From contig NC_003197.2 in NCBI RefSeq assembly GCF_000006945.2, positions 4,030,001-4,094,000 on the forward strand: 64,000 nucleotides of DNA, in the 5' to 3' direction. Positions 30,739 through 39,047 of the stretch are shown in pieces. This DNA comes from Salmonella enterica subsp. enterica serovar Typhimurium str. LT2. GTDB taxonomy: Bacteria > Pseudomonadota > Gammaproteobacteria > Enterobacterales > Enterobacteriaceae. Numbering within the stretch: the first letter of the stretch is position 1; each line of letters opens with the position of its first letter. Below the pieces are notes generated by a model. It searched no databases and was not told where the DNA came from. It saw only the letters and a program-made list of their open reading frames with translations. Both the position numbers and the translations under genes were made by a program.

Positions 30739-30752
30739 TACGCACTCCTGAA

Positions 30753-31526
30753 TTAACCGTAACGACCGGTGATATAGTCTTCTGTTTGTTTCTTCGCGGG
30801 CTTGGTGAACAGATCGTCCGTGTTGCTGAACTCAATCAACTCGCCCAGGTACATAAACGCCGTATGATCGGAGCAACGTGCCGCCTGCTGCATGTTGTGG
30901 GTCACGATCACCACGGTGTAATCCTGTTTCAGCTCGGTGATCAGCTCTTCAATACGCCCGGTAGAGATCGGGTCCAGAGCTGAACATGGCTCATCCAGCA
31001 GCAGCACTTCCGGGCGAATGGCGATACCGCGCGCAATGCACAGACGCTGCTGCTGACCACCGGAGAGAGAGTACCCGCTCTGGTGCAATTTATCTTTGGT
31101 TTCGTTCCATAATGCGGCTTTGGTCAACGCCCACTGCACGCGCTCGTCCATATCGGCGCGAGACAGCTTCTCAAACAGACGCACGCCAAAGGCGATATTG
31201 TCATAGATGGACATCGGGAACGGCGTCGGCTTCTGGAATACCATCCCCACTTTTGCGCGCAGCAGCGCGATATCCTGGGTGTTGGTGAGAATATTGTCGC
31301 CATCCAGCAGAATTTCACCTTCCGCGCGCTGCTCCGGATAAAGCGAATACATTTTATTGAAGGTACGCAGTAGCGTTGATTTACCGCAGCCGGATGGCCC
31401 GATAAATGCCGTTACCTGATTCTTCGCGATATCCAGATTAATGTTCTTCAGGGCATGGAATTTGCCGTAGTAGAAGTTCAAATCACGAACCTGAATCTTA
31501 CTCGGGGCAGTTTCAACCATACTCAT
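30753..31526 (-). CDS. pstB: Phosphate ABC transporter ATP-binding protein PstB
   Basis: PstB is the ATPase of the high-affinity phosphate importer PstSCAB. The 257-residue protein has Walker A GPSGCGKST, signature LSGGQQQR, Walker B LLLDEPCSALDP and the switch histidine in VTHNM. The start MSMVETAPSKIQVRDLNF at 31526 matches E. coli; the frame is open 12 codons further upstream. A REP element lies between it and pstA. Confidence 0.97.
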   Translation of the reverse strand: MSMVETAPSKIQVRDLNFYYGKFHALKNINLDIAKNQVTAFIGPSGCGKSTLLRTFNKMYSLYPEQRAEGEILLDGDNILTNTQDIALLRAKVGMVFQKPTPFPMSIYDNIAFGVRLFEKLSRADMDERVQWALTKAALWNETKDKLHQSGYSLSGGQQQRLCIARGIAIRPEVLLLDEPCSALDPISTGRIEELITELKQDYTVVIVTHNMQQAARCSDHTAFMYLGELIEFSNTDDLFTKPAKKQTEDYITGRYG

Positions 31527-31574
31527 TTCACTCTTTTCCTCATCCAGCGCCGCATCCGCCACGCCGTAAAATAA

Positions 31575-31607
31575 TGCCTGATGGCGCTACGCTTATCAGG
31601 CCTACAA
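31575..31607. repeat. REP element between pstA and pstB
   Basis: Single REP palindrome (GCCTGATGGCGCTACGCTTATCAGGC) inside the pst operon between two co-transcribed genes. Such elements often protect upstream mRNA from 3' exonucleases. Confidence 0.8.
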
Positions 31608-31612
31608 TGTCT

Positions 31613-32503
31613 TTAACCGTGTTTTTTCTTCGCGAAAACAACACGCGCCAGAATATTCAGCAGCAGTACGCACAGGGTAATAATCAGCACGCCCGCCCAG
31701 GCTAATTGTTGCCATTCGGCAAACGGGCTCATCGCGAATTTAAAAATGGTCACCGGCAGGTTGGCGATCGGCTGCATCATGTCGGTGCTCCAGAACTGGT
31801 TGGAGAGCGCGGTAAACAACAATGGCGCCGTTTCGCCGGCAATACGCGCAATAGCCAGCAGGATACCGGTCATAATGCCGGAGATAGAGGCTTTCAGCGT
31901 AATCGCGGAAATCATCTTCCACTTCGGCGTACCCAGCGCATAAGCGGCTTCACGCAGGCTATCCGGCACCAATTTGAGCATGTTTTCAGTGGTACGGATA
32001 ACGATCGGTACCTGCAACAGCGCCAGCGCAATCACCCCTGCCCAGCCGGAGAAGTGCTGCATCTGCGCCACCACGATGGTGTAAACAAACAGCCCCACAA
32101 CAATTGACGGCGCGGAAAGCAGAATGTCGTTAATAAAGCGAATGATTTCCGCCAGCCAGGATTTACGGCCATATTCCGCCAGATAGATCCCGGCCATAAT
32201 CCCCAGCGGCGTACCCAATACGGTAGCCCAGAGAATCAATAATCCACTCCCCGCCAGGGCGTTCGCCAGCCCGCCGCCCGCCGTGTTCGGCGGCGGCGTC
32301 ATTTCGGTAAACAGCGCCAGCGACATCCCGTCGATACCACGCGTGATGGTGGACATCAAAATCCAGATCAGCCAGAACAGGCCAAATGCCATCGTCGCCA
32401 TTGAGAGCGTTAGTGCGATACGGTTCTTCATGCGGCGACGCGCCTGCATCTTGCGACGGGATTCCGCGAGCTGCGCGGTGTTCTGCATATCAAGCGTAGC
32501 CAT
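31613..32503 (-). CDS. pstA: Phosphate ABC transporter permease PstA
   Basis: PstA and PstC form the membrane channel of the phosphate importer. The 296-residue protein has six hydrophobic segments and the permease EAA-type loop (DSLREAAYALGTPKWKMI) that contacts PstB. Its start overlaps the pstC stop by 1 bp, indicating coupled translation. Length equals E. coli PstA. Confidence 0.97.
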   Translation of the reverse strand: MATLDMQNTAQLAESRRKMQARRRMKNRIALTLSMATMAFGLFWLIWILMSTITRGIDGMSLALFTEMTPPPNTAGGGLANALAGSGLLILWATVLGTPLGIMAGIYLAEYGRKSWLAEIIRFINDILLSAPSIVVGLFVYTIVVAQMQHFSGWAGVIALALLQVPIVIRTTENMLKLVPDSLREAAYALGTPKWKMISAITLKASISGIMTGILLAIARIAGETAPLLFTALSNQFWSTDMMQPIANLPVTIFKFAMSPFAEWQQLAWAGVLIITLCVLLLNILARVVFAKKKHG

Positions 32504-33462
32504 TAACGTGCTCCCTCGTTCTTCGCCAGACGCATAATCATGAACTTAGACGCCGCCAGGACGATAAAGGTGATCACAAACAGGATCAGCCCCAGCTCCA
32601 TCAACGCTGCCACGTGCAGGCCCGATTCCGCCTCAGCGAATTCGTTCGCCAGCGCGGAAGTGATGCTGTTGCCCGGCATATACAGCGACGCGCTGTCGAG
32701 CTGGTAAGTGTTGCCGATGATAAAAGTGACCGCCATCGTTTCACCCAGAGCACGGCCCAGCCCCAGCATAATGCCGCCGATCACGCCATTTTTGGTGAAC
32801 GGTAGCACGATGCGCCAGATAACTTCCCAGGTAGTACAGCCGATACCGTAAGCGGACTCTTTCATCATTACCGGTGTTTGCTCGAAGACGTCGCGCATAA
32901 CCGCCGCAATGTAGGGGATGATCATGATGGCGAGGATGACGCCCGCCGCCAGAATGCCGATACCAAAGGCCGGGCCGGAGAACAGCGCGCCGACAAACGG
33001 AATGTTGGAAAGAATATTGCCGACCGGCTCCTGGAAGTACGTCGCAAACAGCGGCGCGAAGATAAACAGCCCCCACATGCCGTACACGATACTGGGAATT
33101 GCCGCCAGCAGTTCAATGGCGATGCCGAGCGGACGCTTTAGCCAGCCTGGCGCCAGCTCGGTTAAAAACAGGGCAATGCCGAAACTGACCGGAACGGCGA
33201 TCAGCAGTGCGATAAAGGAGGTCACCAGCGTGCCATAAATGGGCACCAGAGCGCCGTAGATATCGTTTGGCGCGTCCCATTCCTTAGTCCAAAGAAATGA
33301 GAAACCAAATTTCTGAATACTTGGCCAGGAGGAGATGATCAATGAGACGATAATACCGCCCAACATCAATAGCACAATCAGCGCAGCCAGTTTTACCAGC
33401 GCGCTGAAAATCATGTCGCCTTTTTTACCCGGCGGGTTAAAAGCAGGCTTGGTTGCAGCCAT
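32503..33462 (-). CDS. pstC: Phosphate ABC transporter permease PstC
   Basis: PstC is the partner permease of PstA in the inner membrane. The 319-residue protein has an N-terminal cytoplasmic tail, six hydrophobic segments and the loop MMKESAYGIGCTTWEVIW contacting PstB. It follows pstS after a 135-bp gap containing a BIME, and overlaps pstA by 1 bp. Confidence 0.97.
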   Translation of the reverse strand: MAATKPAFNPPGKKGDMIFSALVKLAALIVLLMLGGIIVSLIISSWPSIQKFGFSFLWTKEWDAPNDIYGALVPIYGTLVTSFIALLIAVPVSFGIALFLTELAPGWLKRPLGIAIELLAAIPSIVYGMWGLFIFAPLFATYFQEPVGNILSNIPFVGALFSGPAFGIGILAAGVILAIMIIPYIAAVMRDVFEQTPVMMKESAYGIGCTTWEVIWRIVLPFTKNGVIGGIMLGLGRALGETMAVTFIIGNTYQLDSASLYMPGNSITSALANEFAEAESGLHVAALMELGLILFVITFIVLAASKFMIMRLAKNEGAR

Positions 33463-33503
33463 AAATTACTCTTTCCATTAAACGCATTTTACGACGTTGC
33501 CCC

Positions 33504-33588
33504 TGCCGGATGGCGCTACGCTTATCCGGCCTACAACGTGGGCCTGCGGTCGAAACCGTAGGGCGGATAAGCGTAGCGCCATCCGCCA
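33504..33588. repeat. BIME between pstS and pstC
   Basis: Two inverted REP units (GCCGGATGGCGCTACGC at the left and GCGTAGCGCCATCCGCC at the right). Placed after pstS in the polycistronic transcript, it may stabilise the pstS end, in keeping with the need for far more PstS than permease. Confidence 0.85.
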
Positions 33589-33597
33589 ATTCGTTAA

Positions 33598-34638
33598 TTA
33601 ATACAGCGCCTTACCGTTGCTGTCTTTTATACTGGTCTTCCATGCAGCACGAACCTGCTCAACAACGTTATCCGGCAGGCTGGCGTAGTCCAGATCATTC
33701 GCCTGCTTAGCGCCATTTTTGTAGGCCCAGTCGAAGAACTTCAACACTTCAGCACCCTGCTCAGGTTTCTTCTGCGCTTTGTGGACCAGGATAAACGTGG
33801 TGGAAGTGATTGGCCACACATCGTCACCTTTCTGGTTGGTCAGATCCTGCGCGAAGGTTTTGCTCCAGTCTGCGCCTTTCGCCGCATTAGAGAAGCTCTC
33901 TTCCGTCGGGCTTACCGGTTTGCCGTCGGCAGAAACCAATTTGGTGTAGGCCAGGTTGTTCTGCTTGGCGTAAGCGTATTCAACGTAGCCGATAGCGCCT
34001 GGCAGACGCTGTACAAATGCCGCGATGCCGTCGTTACCTTTACCGCCCAGACCGGTTGGCCAGTTCACGGTAGAACCCGCGCCCACTTTCGATTTCCACT
34101 CGTCGTTGACTTTCGCCAGGTAACTGGTGAACACGAAGGAGGTACCGGAACCGTCAGCGCGACGCACCACAGCGATGTTCTGAGAAGGCAGCTTCACGCC
34201 TGGGTTCAGTTTGGTGATGGCTTCATCATCCCACTTCTTGATTTTACCGAGGTAGATGTCACCCAGCGTTTTACCATCCAGCACCAGTTCGCCGGATTTG
34301 AGGCCTGGAATATTCACCGCCAGCACCACGCCGCCGATCACCGTCGGGAACTGGAACAGGCCTTCCTGATTCAGTTTTTCGTCAGACAGCGGCGCATCGG
34401 AAGCGCCAAAATCAACGGTATTCGCGGTGATTTGTTTCACGCCGCCGGAAGAGCCTATCCCCTGGTAATTGACTTTGTTACCGGTTTCTTTCTGGTAGGT
34501 ATCCGCCCATTTGGCATACACCGGCGCAGGAAACGTTGCACCGGCACCTGTCAGGCTTGCTGCTGCAAAGGCAGAGAACGCGCTCATCGATAAGGTCGCG
34601 GCGACAACAGTTGCGACAGTGGTACGCATAACTTTCAT
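33598..34638 (-). CDS. pstS: Periplasmic phosphate-binding protein PstS
   Basis: PstS captures inorganic phosphate in the periplasm and delivers it to PstCAB. The 346-residue precursor starts MKVMRTTVATVVAATLSMSA and has a clear signal peptide cut after SAFA, giving a mature protein that begins ASLTGAGATFPAP-like. Phosphate-binding segments TFPAP, GSSGGV and RADGSGTSF are present. The start at 34638 matches E. coli; the frame opens 18 codons upstream. Two Pho boxes lie 58-108 bp upstream, so expression is PhoB-dependent. Confidence 0.97.
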   Translation of the reverse strand: MKVMRTTVATVVAATLSMSAFSAFAAASLTGAGATFPAPVYAKWADTYQKETGNKVNYQGIGSSGGVKQITANTVDFGASDAPLSDEKLNQEGLFQFPTVIGGVVLAVNIPGLKSGELVLDGKTLGDIYLGKIKKWDDEAITKLNPGVKLPSQNIAVVRRADGSGTSFVFTSYLAKVNDEWKSKVGAGSTVNWPTGLGGKGNDGIAAFVQRLPGAIGYVEYAYAKQNNLAYTKLVSADGKPVSPTEESFSNAAKGADWSKTFAQDLTNQKGDDVWPITSTTFILVHKAQKKPEQGAEVLKFFDWAYKNGAKQANDLDYASLPDNVVEQVRAAWKTSIKDSNGKALY

Positions 34639-34695
34639 AATGTCTCCTGCACGGTTTCGGTAAATCGTTGTTTGAGTTGCTACGATGAGCAAAAT

Positions 34696-34746
34696 AGGAC
34701 AAATTGATGACAGTTATATGTCTTGATTATGACGGTTTGATGACAA
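34696..34746 (-). promoter_or_regulatory. Two Pho boxes upstream of pstS
   Basis: Read on the minus strand, 34729-34746 (TTGTCATCAAACCGTCAT) and 34696-34713 (CTGTCATCAATTTGTCCT) match the PhoB consensus of paired CTGTCAT-like half-sites spaced by 11 bp. Their starts are 33 bp apart, three 11-bp repeats, so the PhoB units stay in phase. Confidence 0.85.
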
Positions 34747-34753
34747 TGGAAAT

Positions 34754-34787
34754 AAAAAAAGCTGGCCCGGGGAGACACCAGACCAGC
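34754..34787 (-). terminator. Terminator after the PTS EIIBC gene
   Basis: On the minus strand GCTGG pairs with CCAGC with an inner TCTGG/CCGGG stem, followed by seven T. It separates the PTS gene from the pstS promoter. Confidence 0.8.
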
Positions 34788-34804
34788 CTGCAGGGGGAGA
34801 TGAA

Positions 34805-36178
34805 TTAGACTGTTTGCGCAACCGCAGACGGTTTCAACAGCGCGTACATCAGGCCGCAGACAATCGTGCCCAGGGCAATCGAGAGCAGATATTGCATCAC
34901 ATGTTCTACCGCATGCGGGATCGCCAGGACAAAGAGGCCACCGTGTGGCGCCATCAGTGTACAACCGAAATACATGGACAGTCCCCCGGCGATTGCGCCA
35001 CCGACCATCGTGGAAGGGATGACGCGCATCGGGTCACGCGCGGCGAAGGGAATCGCCCCTTCAGAGATAAAGCACAGCCCCAGAATAAAAGATGCATTAC
35101 CCGCTTCATGCTCAGCGGCATTGAATTTCGCTCTGGCCGCCCAGGTTGCGACGCCCATTCCTAATGCCGGTACCATCCCTGCCGCCATAATGGCCGCCAT
35201 CGGCATATAGGAATGAGAAGCCAGTAAACCGACGCCGAAGGTATACGCAGCTTTATTCACCGGCCCACCAAGGTCAAAACCTTGCATTGCGCCCAGCAAC
35301 ATTCCCAGCAAGATAGCATTCGTAGAGGTCATATTCCCCAGGAACGTCGTCAGCCCTTCCATCACCGCAGACACCGGGCCACCCACCACGTAAATCATGA
35401 TTAGGCCGGTAATCAGCGTAGACAGTAGCGGCAGAACCAGCACAGGCTTAAGCGCTTCCATTGACGCTGGTAGCTTAATATTTTGCGCCAGAAACCGTAC
35501 GCTGTAACCGGCCAGAAAACCGGCCACAATCCCTCCCAGGAAACCGGCGCCGCACAGGCTGGCCAACATCCCGCCAATAAGCCCCGGGGCCAGACCCGGA
35601 CGATCGGCAATTGAGAAGGCAATAAACCCAGCCAGTACCGGCACCATCAGCGCAAAGGCCGCCTTACCACCGATTTGAAATAACGCAGCCGCCAGCGTGC
35701 CCGGCTCGTTGAAGGCCTGGATACCGAAGACAAAAGAGAGTGCGATACACAATCCTCCCGCCACCACCAAAGGAAGCATATGGGATACGCCGGTCATTAA
35801 ATGCTTATAAACGCCGGGTAGCTCTGTTTTACCAGCTGAAGAAGAGCGCCCGGCACTCCCCTGATAGACCTCGGCGCTATTGAAAGCATTATCCATTTCC
35901 TGCGCACTCTTTTTTAGCGCCGCGCCGGTACTGGTGCGATAGAGTCTTTTGCCAACAAAGCCTGACAGATCCAGCTCAATATCCGCCGCGATAATCACCA
36001 CATCCGCCTGCGCTATCTCTTCCGCGGTCAGCGTGTTCTTCGCCCCGACGGAACCGCGGGTTTCAACCTTGATCCAGTCACCACGCTTGCGGGCTTCAAT
36101 TTCCAACGCTTCTGCCGCCATAAAGGTATGGGCGACGCCCGTCGGACAGGCCGTCACAGCAACAATTTTTTTAGTCAT
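34805..36178 (-). CDS. Fructose-family PTS enzyme EIIBC
   Basis: This 457-residue inner-membrane protein carries out sugar uptake with phosphorylation. Residues 1-100 are a fructose-type EIIB domain with the phosphocysteine in VTACPTGVAHTFMAAEAL (Cys11). After a linker (about 100-125), the EIIC part (130-450) has 8-10 hydrophobic segments with GGPVNKAAYTFG and SEGAIPFAA, typical of fructose-like permeases. No EIIA or HPr-like domain is fused or encoded nearby, so phosphate must come from another EIIA. It follows an AroE-like gene by 48 bp. The substrate is not evident. Confidence 0.88.
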   Translation of the reverse strand: MTKKIVAVTACPTGVAHTFMAAEALEIEARKRGDWIKVETRGSVGAKNTLTAEEIAQADVVIIAADIELDLSGFVGKRLYRTSTGAALKKSAQEMDNAFNSAEVYQGSAGRSSSAGKTELPGVYKHLMTGVSHMLPLVVAGGLCIALSFVFGIQAFNEPGTLAAALFQIGGKAAFALMVPVLAGFIAFSIADRPGLAPGLIGGMLASLCGAGFLGGIVAGFLAGYSVRFLAQNIKLPASMEALKPVLVLPLLSTLITGLIMIYVVGGPVSAVMEGLTTFLGNMTSTNAILLGMLLGAMQGFDLGGPVNKAAYTFGVGLLASHSYMPMAAIMAAGMVPALGMGVATWAARAKFNAAEHEAGNASFILGLCFISEGAIPFAARDPMRVIPSTMVGGAIAGGLSMYFGCTLMAPHGGLFVLAIPHAVEHVMQYLLSIALGTIVCGLMYALLKPSAVAQTV

Positions 36179-36226
36179 AGTAGGGTACCCTGTTCTTTTA
36201 ATTTAAAGAAAAAGCGGGAAAAAATG

Positions 36227-37045
36227 TTACAGGCGTGACCAGGCCGCTGCTTTCTGGAACAGCGCGTCATCCGGGCGAATCCCGGTATAAAGGACAAATT
36301 GCTCCACGGCCTGAATAGCAAACACTTCGGAACCGGTAATCACGGTTTTACCGCGTTCACGGGCGTAGCGGATTAGCGGCGTGACGGGCGGTAGCGCCAC
36401 CACATCAAAGATAACGCTCGCCTTATCCACTTCCTGTTCGGAATAAGAAAGTTTGTCGGCATCATTACCGCCAGCCATTCCGATAGGCGTGGCGTTAATT
36501 AACAAATCAGCTTCAATACCGTCGGTATCCGGGCGCCATTCATAGCCATAGAGTTCGGCCAGTTGTTTACCTGACGCTTCATCAATCGCGACAATATAAC
36601 CACGGGTAAACCCCGCATCCTTCAGCGCGCAGGCCACCGCCTTTGCCATACCACCGCTGCCACGCAAAGCAAACACCAGGTCGGGAGAGACCTTGTAATT
36701 CGCCAGCAAGCGAGCTATTGCAATGTAATCGGTGTTGTACGCCTTCAGATGGCCATTGGTATTCACAATGGTATTAACTGAGTGAATGGCCTGAGCGGAA
36801 GCATCCAGTTCATCCACCAGCGGAATGCAGGCTTCTTTAAACGGCATAGAGATCGCGCATCCACGGATCCCCAACCCGCGCACGCCGCTAATGGCCTGCG
36901 TAAGATCGGTCGGCGAAAAAGCTTTGTAGAGATAATTGAGATCCAGCGCTTCGTACAGATAGTTGTGAAAGCGTGTACCGAAGTTACTTGGGCGTGCCGC
37001 CAGGGACATGCAGACCTGAGTGTCTTTATTAATGCGCTTTGTCAT
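36227..37045 (-). CDS. Shikimate dehydrogenase-like NAD(P)-dependent oxidoreductase
   Basis: The 272-residue protein belongs to the AroE/YdiB/HI0607-like family. Conserved shikimate-site residues are visible: lysine in SMPFKEA (K70), asparagine in SVNTIVN and aspartate in AYNTDY (D106); a nucleotide-binding loop is present as LRGSGGMAKAV. It is not the biosynthetic AroE by sequence. It lies 48 bp upstream of the PTS gene on the same strand and divergent from an SgrR-like regulator, so it may oxidise or reduce a polyol or quinate-like compound brought in by that PTS. The function is inference. Confidence 0.8.
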   Translation of the reverse strand: MTKRINKDTQVCMSLAARPSNFGTRFHNYLYEALDLNYLYKAFSPTDLTQAISGVRGLGIRGCAISMPFKEACIPLVDELDASAQAIHSVNTIVNTNGHLKAYNTDYIAIARLLANYKVSPDLVFALRGSGGMAKAVACALKDAGFTRGYIVAIDEASGKQLAELYGYEWRPDTDGIEADLLINATPIGMAGGNDADKLSYSEQEVDKASVIFDVVALPPVTPLIRYARERGKTVITGSEVFAIQAVEQFVLYTGIRPDDALFQKAAAWSRL

Positions 37046-37139
37046 GATGAATCCTCATAGAAGTTGCGATAGAGAAAATCATCGGCTAAAAAGGGGATAT
37101 TAAAAATTGCTCATTCCCGTTCGGGAAATTTCACCTTTT

Positions 37140-38897
37140 ATGACAACCCGGCACACTGAACAAAAATACTTAAAGCTACTCCAGCACTATGGCGACAAGC
37201 CTGTTAGCGTGACATTACAGGAGCTGGCGGATGTGTTGTTCTGCACCCGACGGCATATGCGTAATCTGTTGCTTCAGATGCAGGAGGCAAAGTGGCTCAT
37301 CTGGCAATCACAGGCCGGACGTGGGCATCGCGCCCGGCTTCACCTGCGCTATAAACCAGAACAGCTGTTAAGCGAAAAGGCGGAGCAGTTACTGGAGTCT
37401 GGTCATATTGATCAGGCCATTCAGCTGCTGGGTAAAAATAAGCACCAGGTGGCGCAACTGCTGCGTTCAAAGCTGGGCTATAGCGTGCGGGCAGACTATC
37501 AGCGGCTGTGCATCCCCTATTATCGGACAATGCCGTCGCTGTGCCCCGGCATACCGTTGCGTCGCTCTGAGCAGCATCTGGTCAGGCAGATTTTTAGCGG
37601 CCTGACGCGCATAAATGAGGAAAAAGGTGAAGTCGAAGCCGATCTTGCCCACCACTGGCGGCAGATTGATCCACTGCGCTGGCGTTTTTATCTGCGCCCC
37701 GCCGTCCTCTGGCATGATGGTCAGGAGCTGACGATCGACGCGGTTATCGCTTCACTGACCCGCAGCGCTAAGCTGCCGTTGTTCTCGCACTTGCAGACCA
37801 TTCAGGCCACCGGGCCGCTGAGCCTTGAAATTACGCTGGCGCACCCGGATAACCGACTGCCGCTGCTGCTCAGCCATATTGATGCCATGATCCTACCGCC
37901 TGACCATACACAACGCGCTGATTTCCCGGCACATCCTGTGGGGACTGGCCCTTATGAGGTGGTGGAAAACAATGGCTTTCATCTACAAATGAAGGCCTTT
38001 GACCACTATTTCGGTCTGCGCGGGCTGCTGGATGAAGTGGAGGTCTTTATCTGGCCGAATTTAACGGAGACAGACAACCTGGCGGAATCGCTGTCGGATA
38101 ACGACACGGCAGCCTGGCTCAGCTCCAGCCTGAGCGATGAGGATTACGTTTCCGGACGGCTTAGCCAGGTATCAGGCAAACCTTCTGACAACCTGCGCGA
38201 GATGTTTCTTGAGCGTGGAGGATATTTTTTATTATGCGACAGCCGCTCCCCGCACTGGCATACCGCCGAACATCGCCGCTGGCTACGGGAAACACTCAGC
38301 CCTTACGCCATACTCCAGCATCTGAGTGAGGCAATTCGCCCCTTCTGGGTACCGGGCGGCAGCCTGCTGTCCTCCTGGTTTCATACTATTGAGGCGGGCC
38401 CGGCCTGTTCACCTTTTATCTCGTCGTCGCCCTACGCAAAACTGCGTCTGGCCTATCACGATCAGCACCCTGAATTTCCAATGCTCCTGGATATCATGCA
38501 AGAGATCATGCGCCAGCAGGGCATTTTACTTGAGGGCGTTGAGCTGAATTATGATGACTGGGCGAATGGCAAAGCCAATGTGGATCTCTGGCTGGGGACG
38601 GTCAATTTCCCCATTCCCGAAGAGTGGAACGTCGGTACATGGCTACTGGGCTCCCCTTTACTGCGCCACGCCATCAGTGGTGGGGATGATGCGCTGCTGG
38701 CCCAATGGGAAACCCAGTGGCATGCCGAAACCATCAGCGCGGAACAACTGGTCAGGGAAACCACCCGTTCAGGCTGGCTACAGCCGCTTTTTCACCACTG
38801 GATGCGACTCAAAAGCCCCGACCGGGCCAGGGGGATCCACCTGAATAACCTGGGGTGGTTTGATTTCCGATCCACCTGGATTGAGCCAGGGCCTTAA
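37140..38897 (+). CDS. SgrR-family transcriptional regulator
   Basis: The 585-residue protein resembles SgrR, which activates the small RNA SgrS under sugar-phosphate stress. Residues 1-110 hold a winged helix (TLQELADVLFCTRRHMRNLL) and residues about 150-480 a solute-binding protein-like domain (YYRTMPSLCPGIP, VGTGPYEV). ATG 37140 was chosen because family members begin just before this helix; a TTG at 37107 is in frame. It is divergent from the AroE-like and PTS genes over a 94-bp gap and probably controls them. It is not SgrR itself, which lies beside leu/thi genes in E. coli. Confidence 0.82.
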   Translation: MTTRHTEQKYLKLLQHYGDKPVSVTLQELADVLFCTRRHMRNLLLQMQEAKWLIWQSQAGRGHRARLHLRYKPEQLLSEKAEQLLESGHIDQAIQLLGKNKHQVAQLLRSKLGYSVRADYQRLCIPYYRTMPSLCPGIPLRRSEQHLVRQIFSGLTRINEEKGEVEADLAHHWRQIDPLRWRFYLRPAVLWHDGQELTIDAVIASLTRSAKLPLFSHLQTIQATGPLSLEITLAHPDNRLPLLLSHIDAMILPPDHTQRADFPAHPVGTGPYEVVENNGFHLQMKAFDHYFGLRGLLDEVEVFIWPNLTETDNLAESLSDNDTAAWLSSSLSDEDYVSGRLSQVSGKPSDNLREMFLERGGYFLLCDSRSPHWHTAEHRRWLRETLSPYAILQHLSEAIRPFWVPGGSLLSSWFHTIEAGPACSPFISSSPYAKLRLAYHDQHPEFPMLLDIMQEIMRQQGILLEGVELNYDDWANGKANVDLWLGTVNFPIPEEWNVGTWLLGSPLLRHAISGGDDALLAQWETQWHAETISAEQLVRETTRSGWLQPLFHHWMRLKSPDRARGIHLNNLGWFDFRSTWIEPGP

Positions 38898-39003
38898 AGA
38901 AGAGAATGTGACCGGGTGCCCGTAGCGCAGGCAGGCGTAGCACCTCTTAGTCGCTCTTCAGCCACCATAGAGAAAGAACAGCGCCTGTCACAGCGCACAA
39001 AAA

Positions 39004-39025
39004 AAGGCCGTCTGTCGACGGCCTT
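39004..39025 (-). terminator. Terminator after glmS
   Basis: On the minus strand AAGGCCGTC and GACGGCCTT form a 9-bp stem with a 4-nt loop, followed by a run of T, about 22 bp after the glmS stop. Confidence 0.85.
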
Positions 39026-39047
39026 CTGCCTGGTACTACATTTGTAC

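Noticed and set aside
33781..34593. Plus-strand 270-codon frame opposite pstS
   Set aside because: Antisense shadow of pstS with low-complexity, basic composition.
36227..37045. Biosynthetic shikimate dehydrogenase aroE
   Set aside because: The sequence is of the diverged AroE-like type and sits with a PTS gene rather than in the usual aroE neighbourhood.
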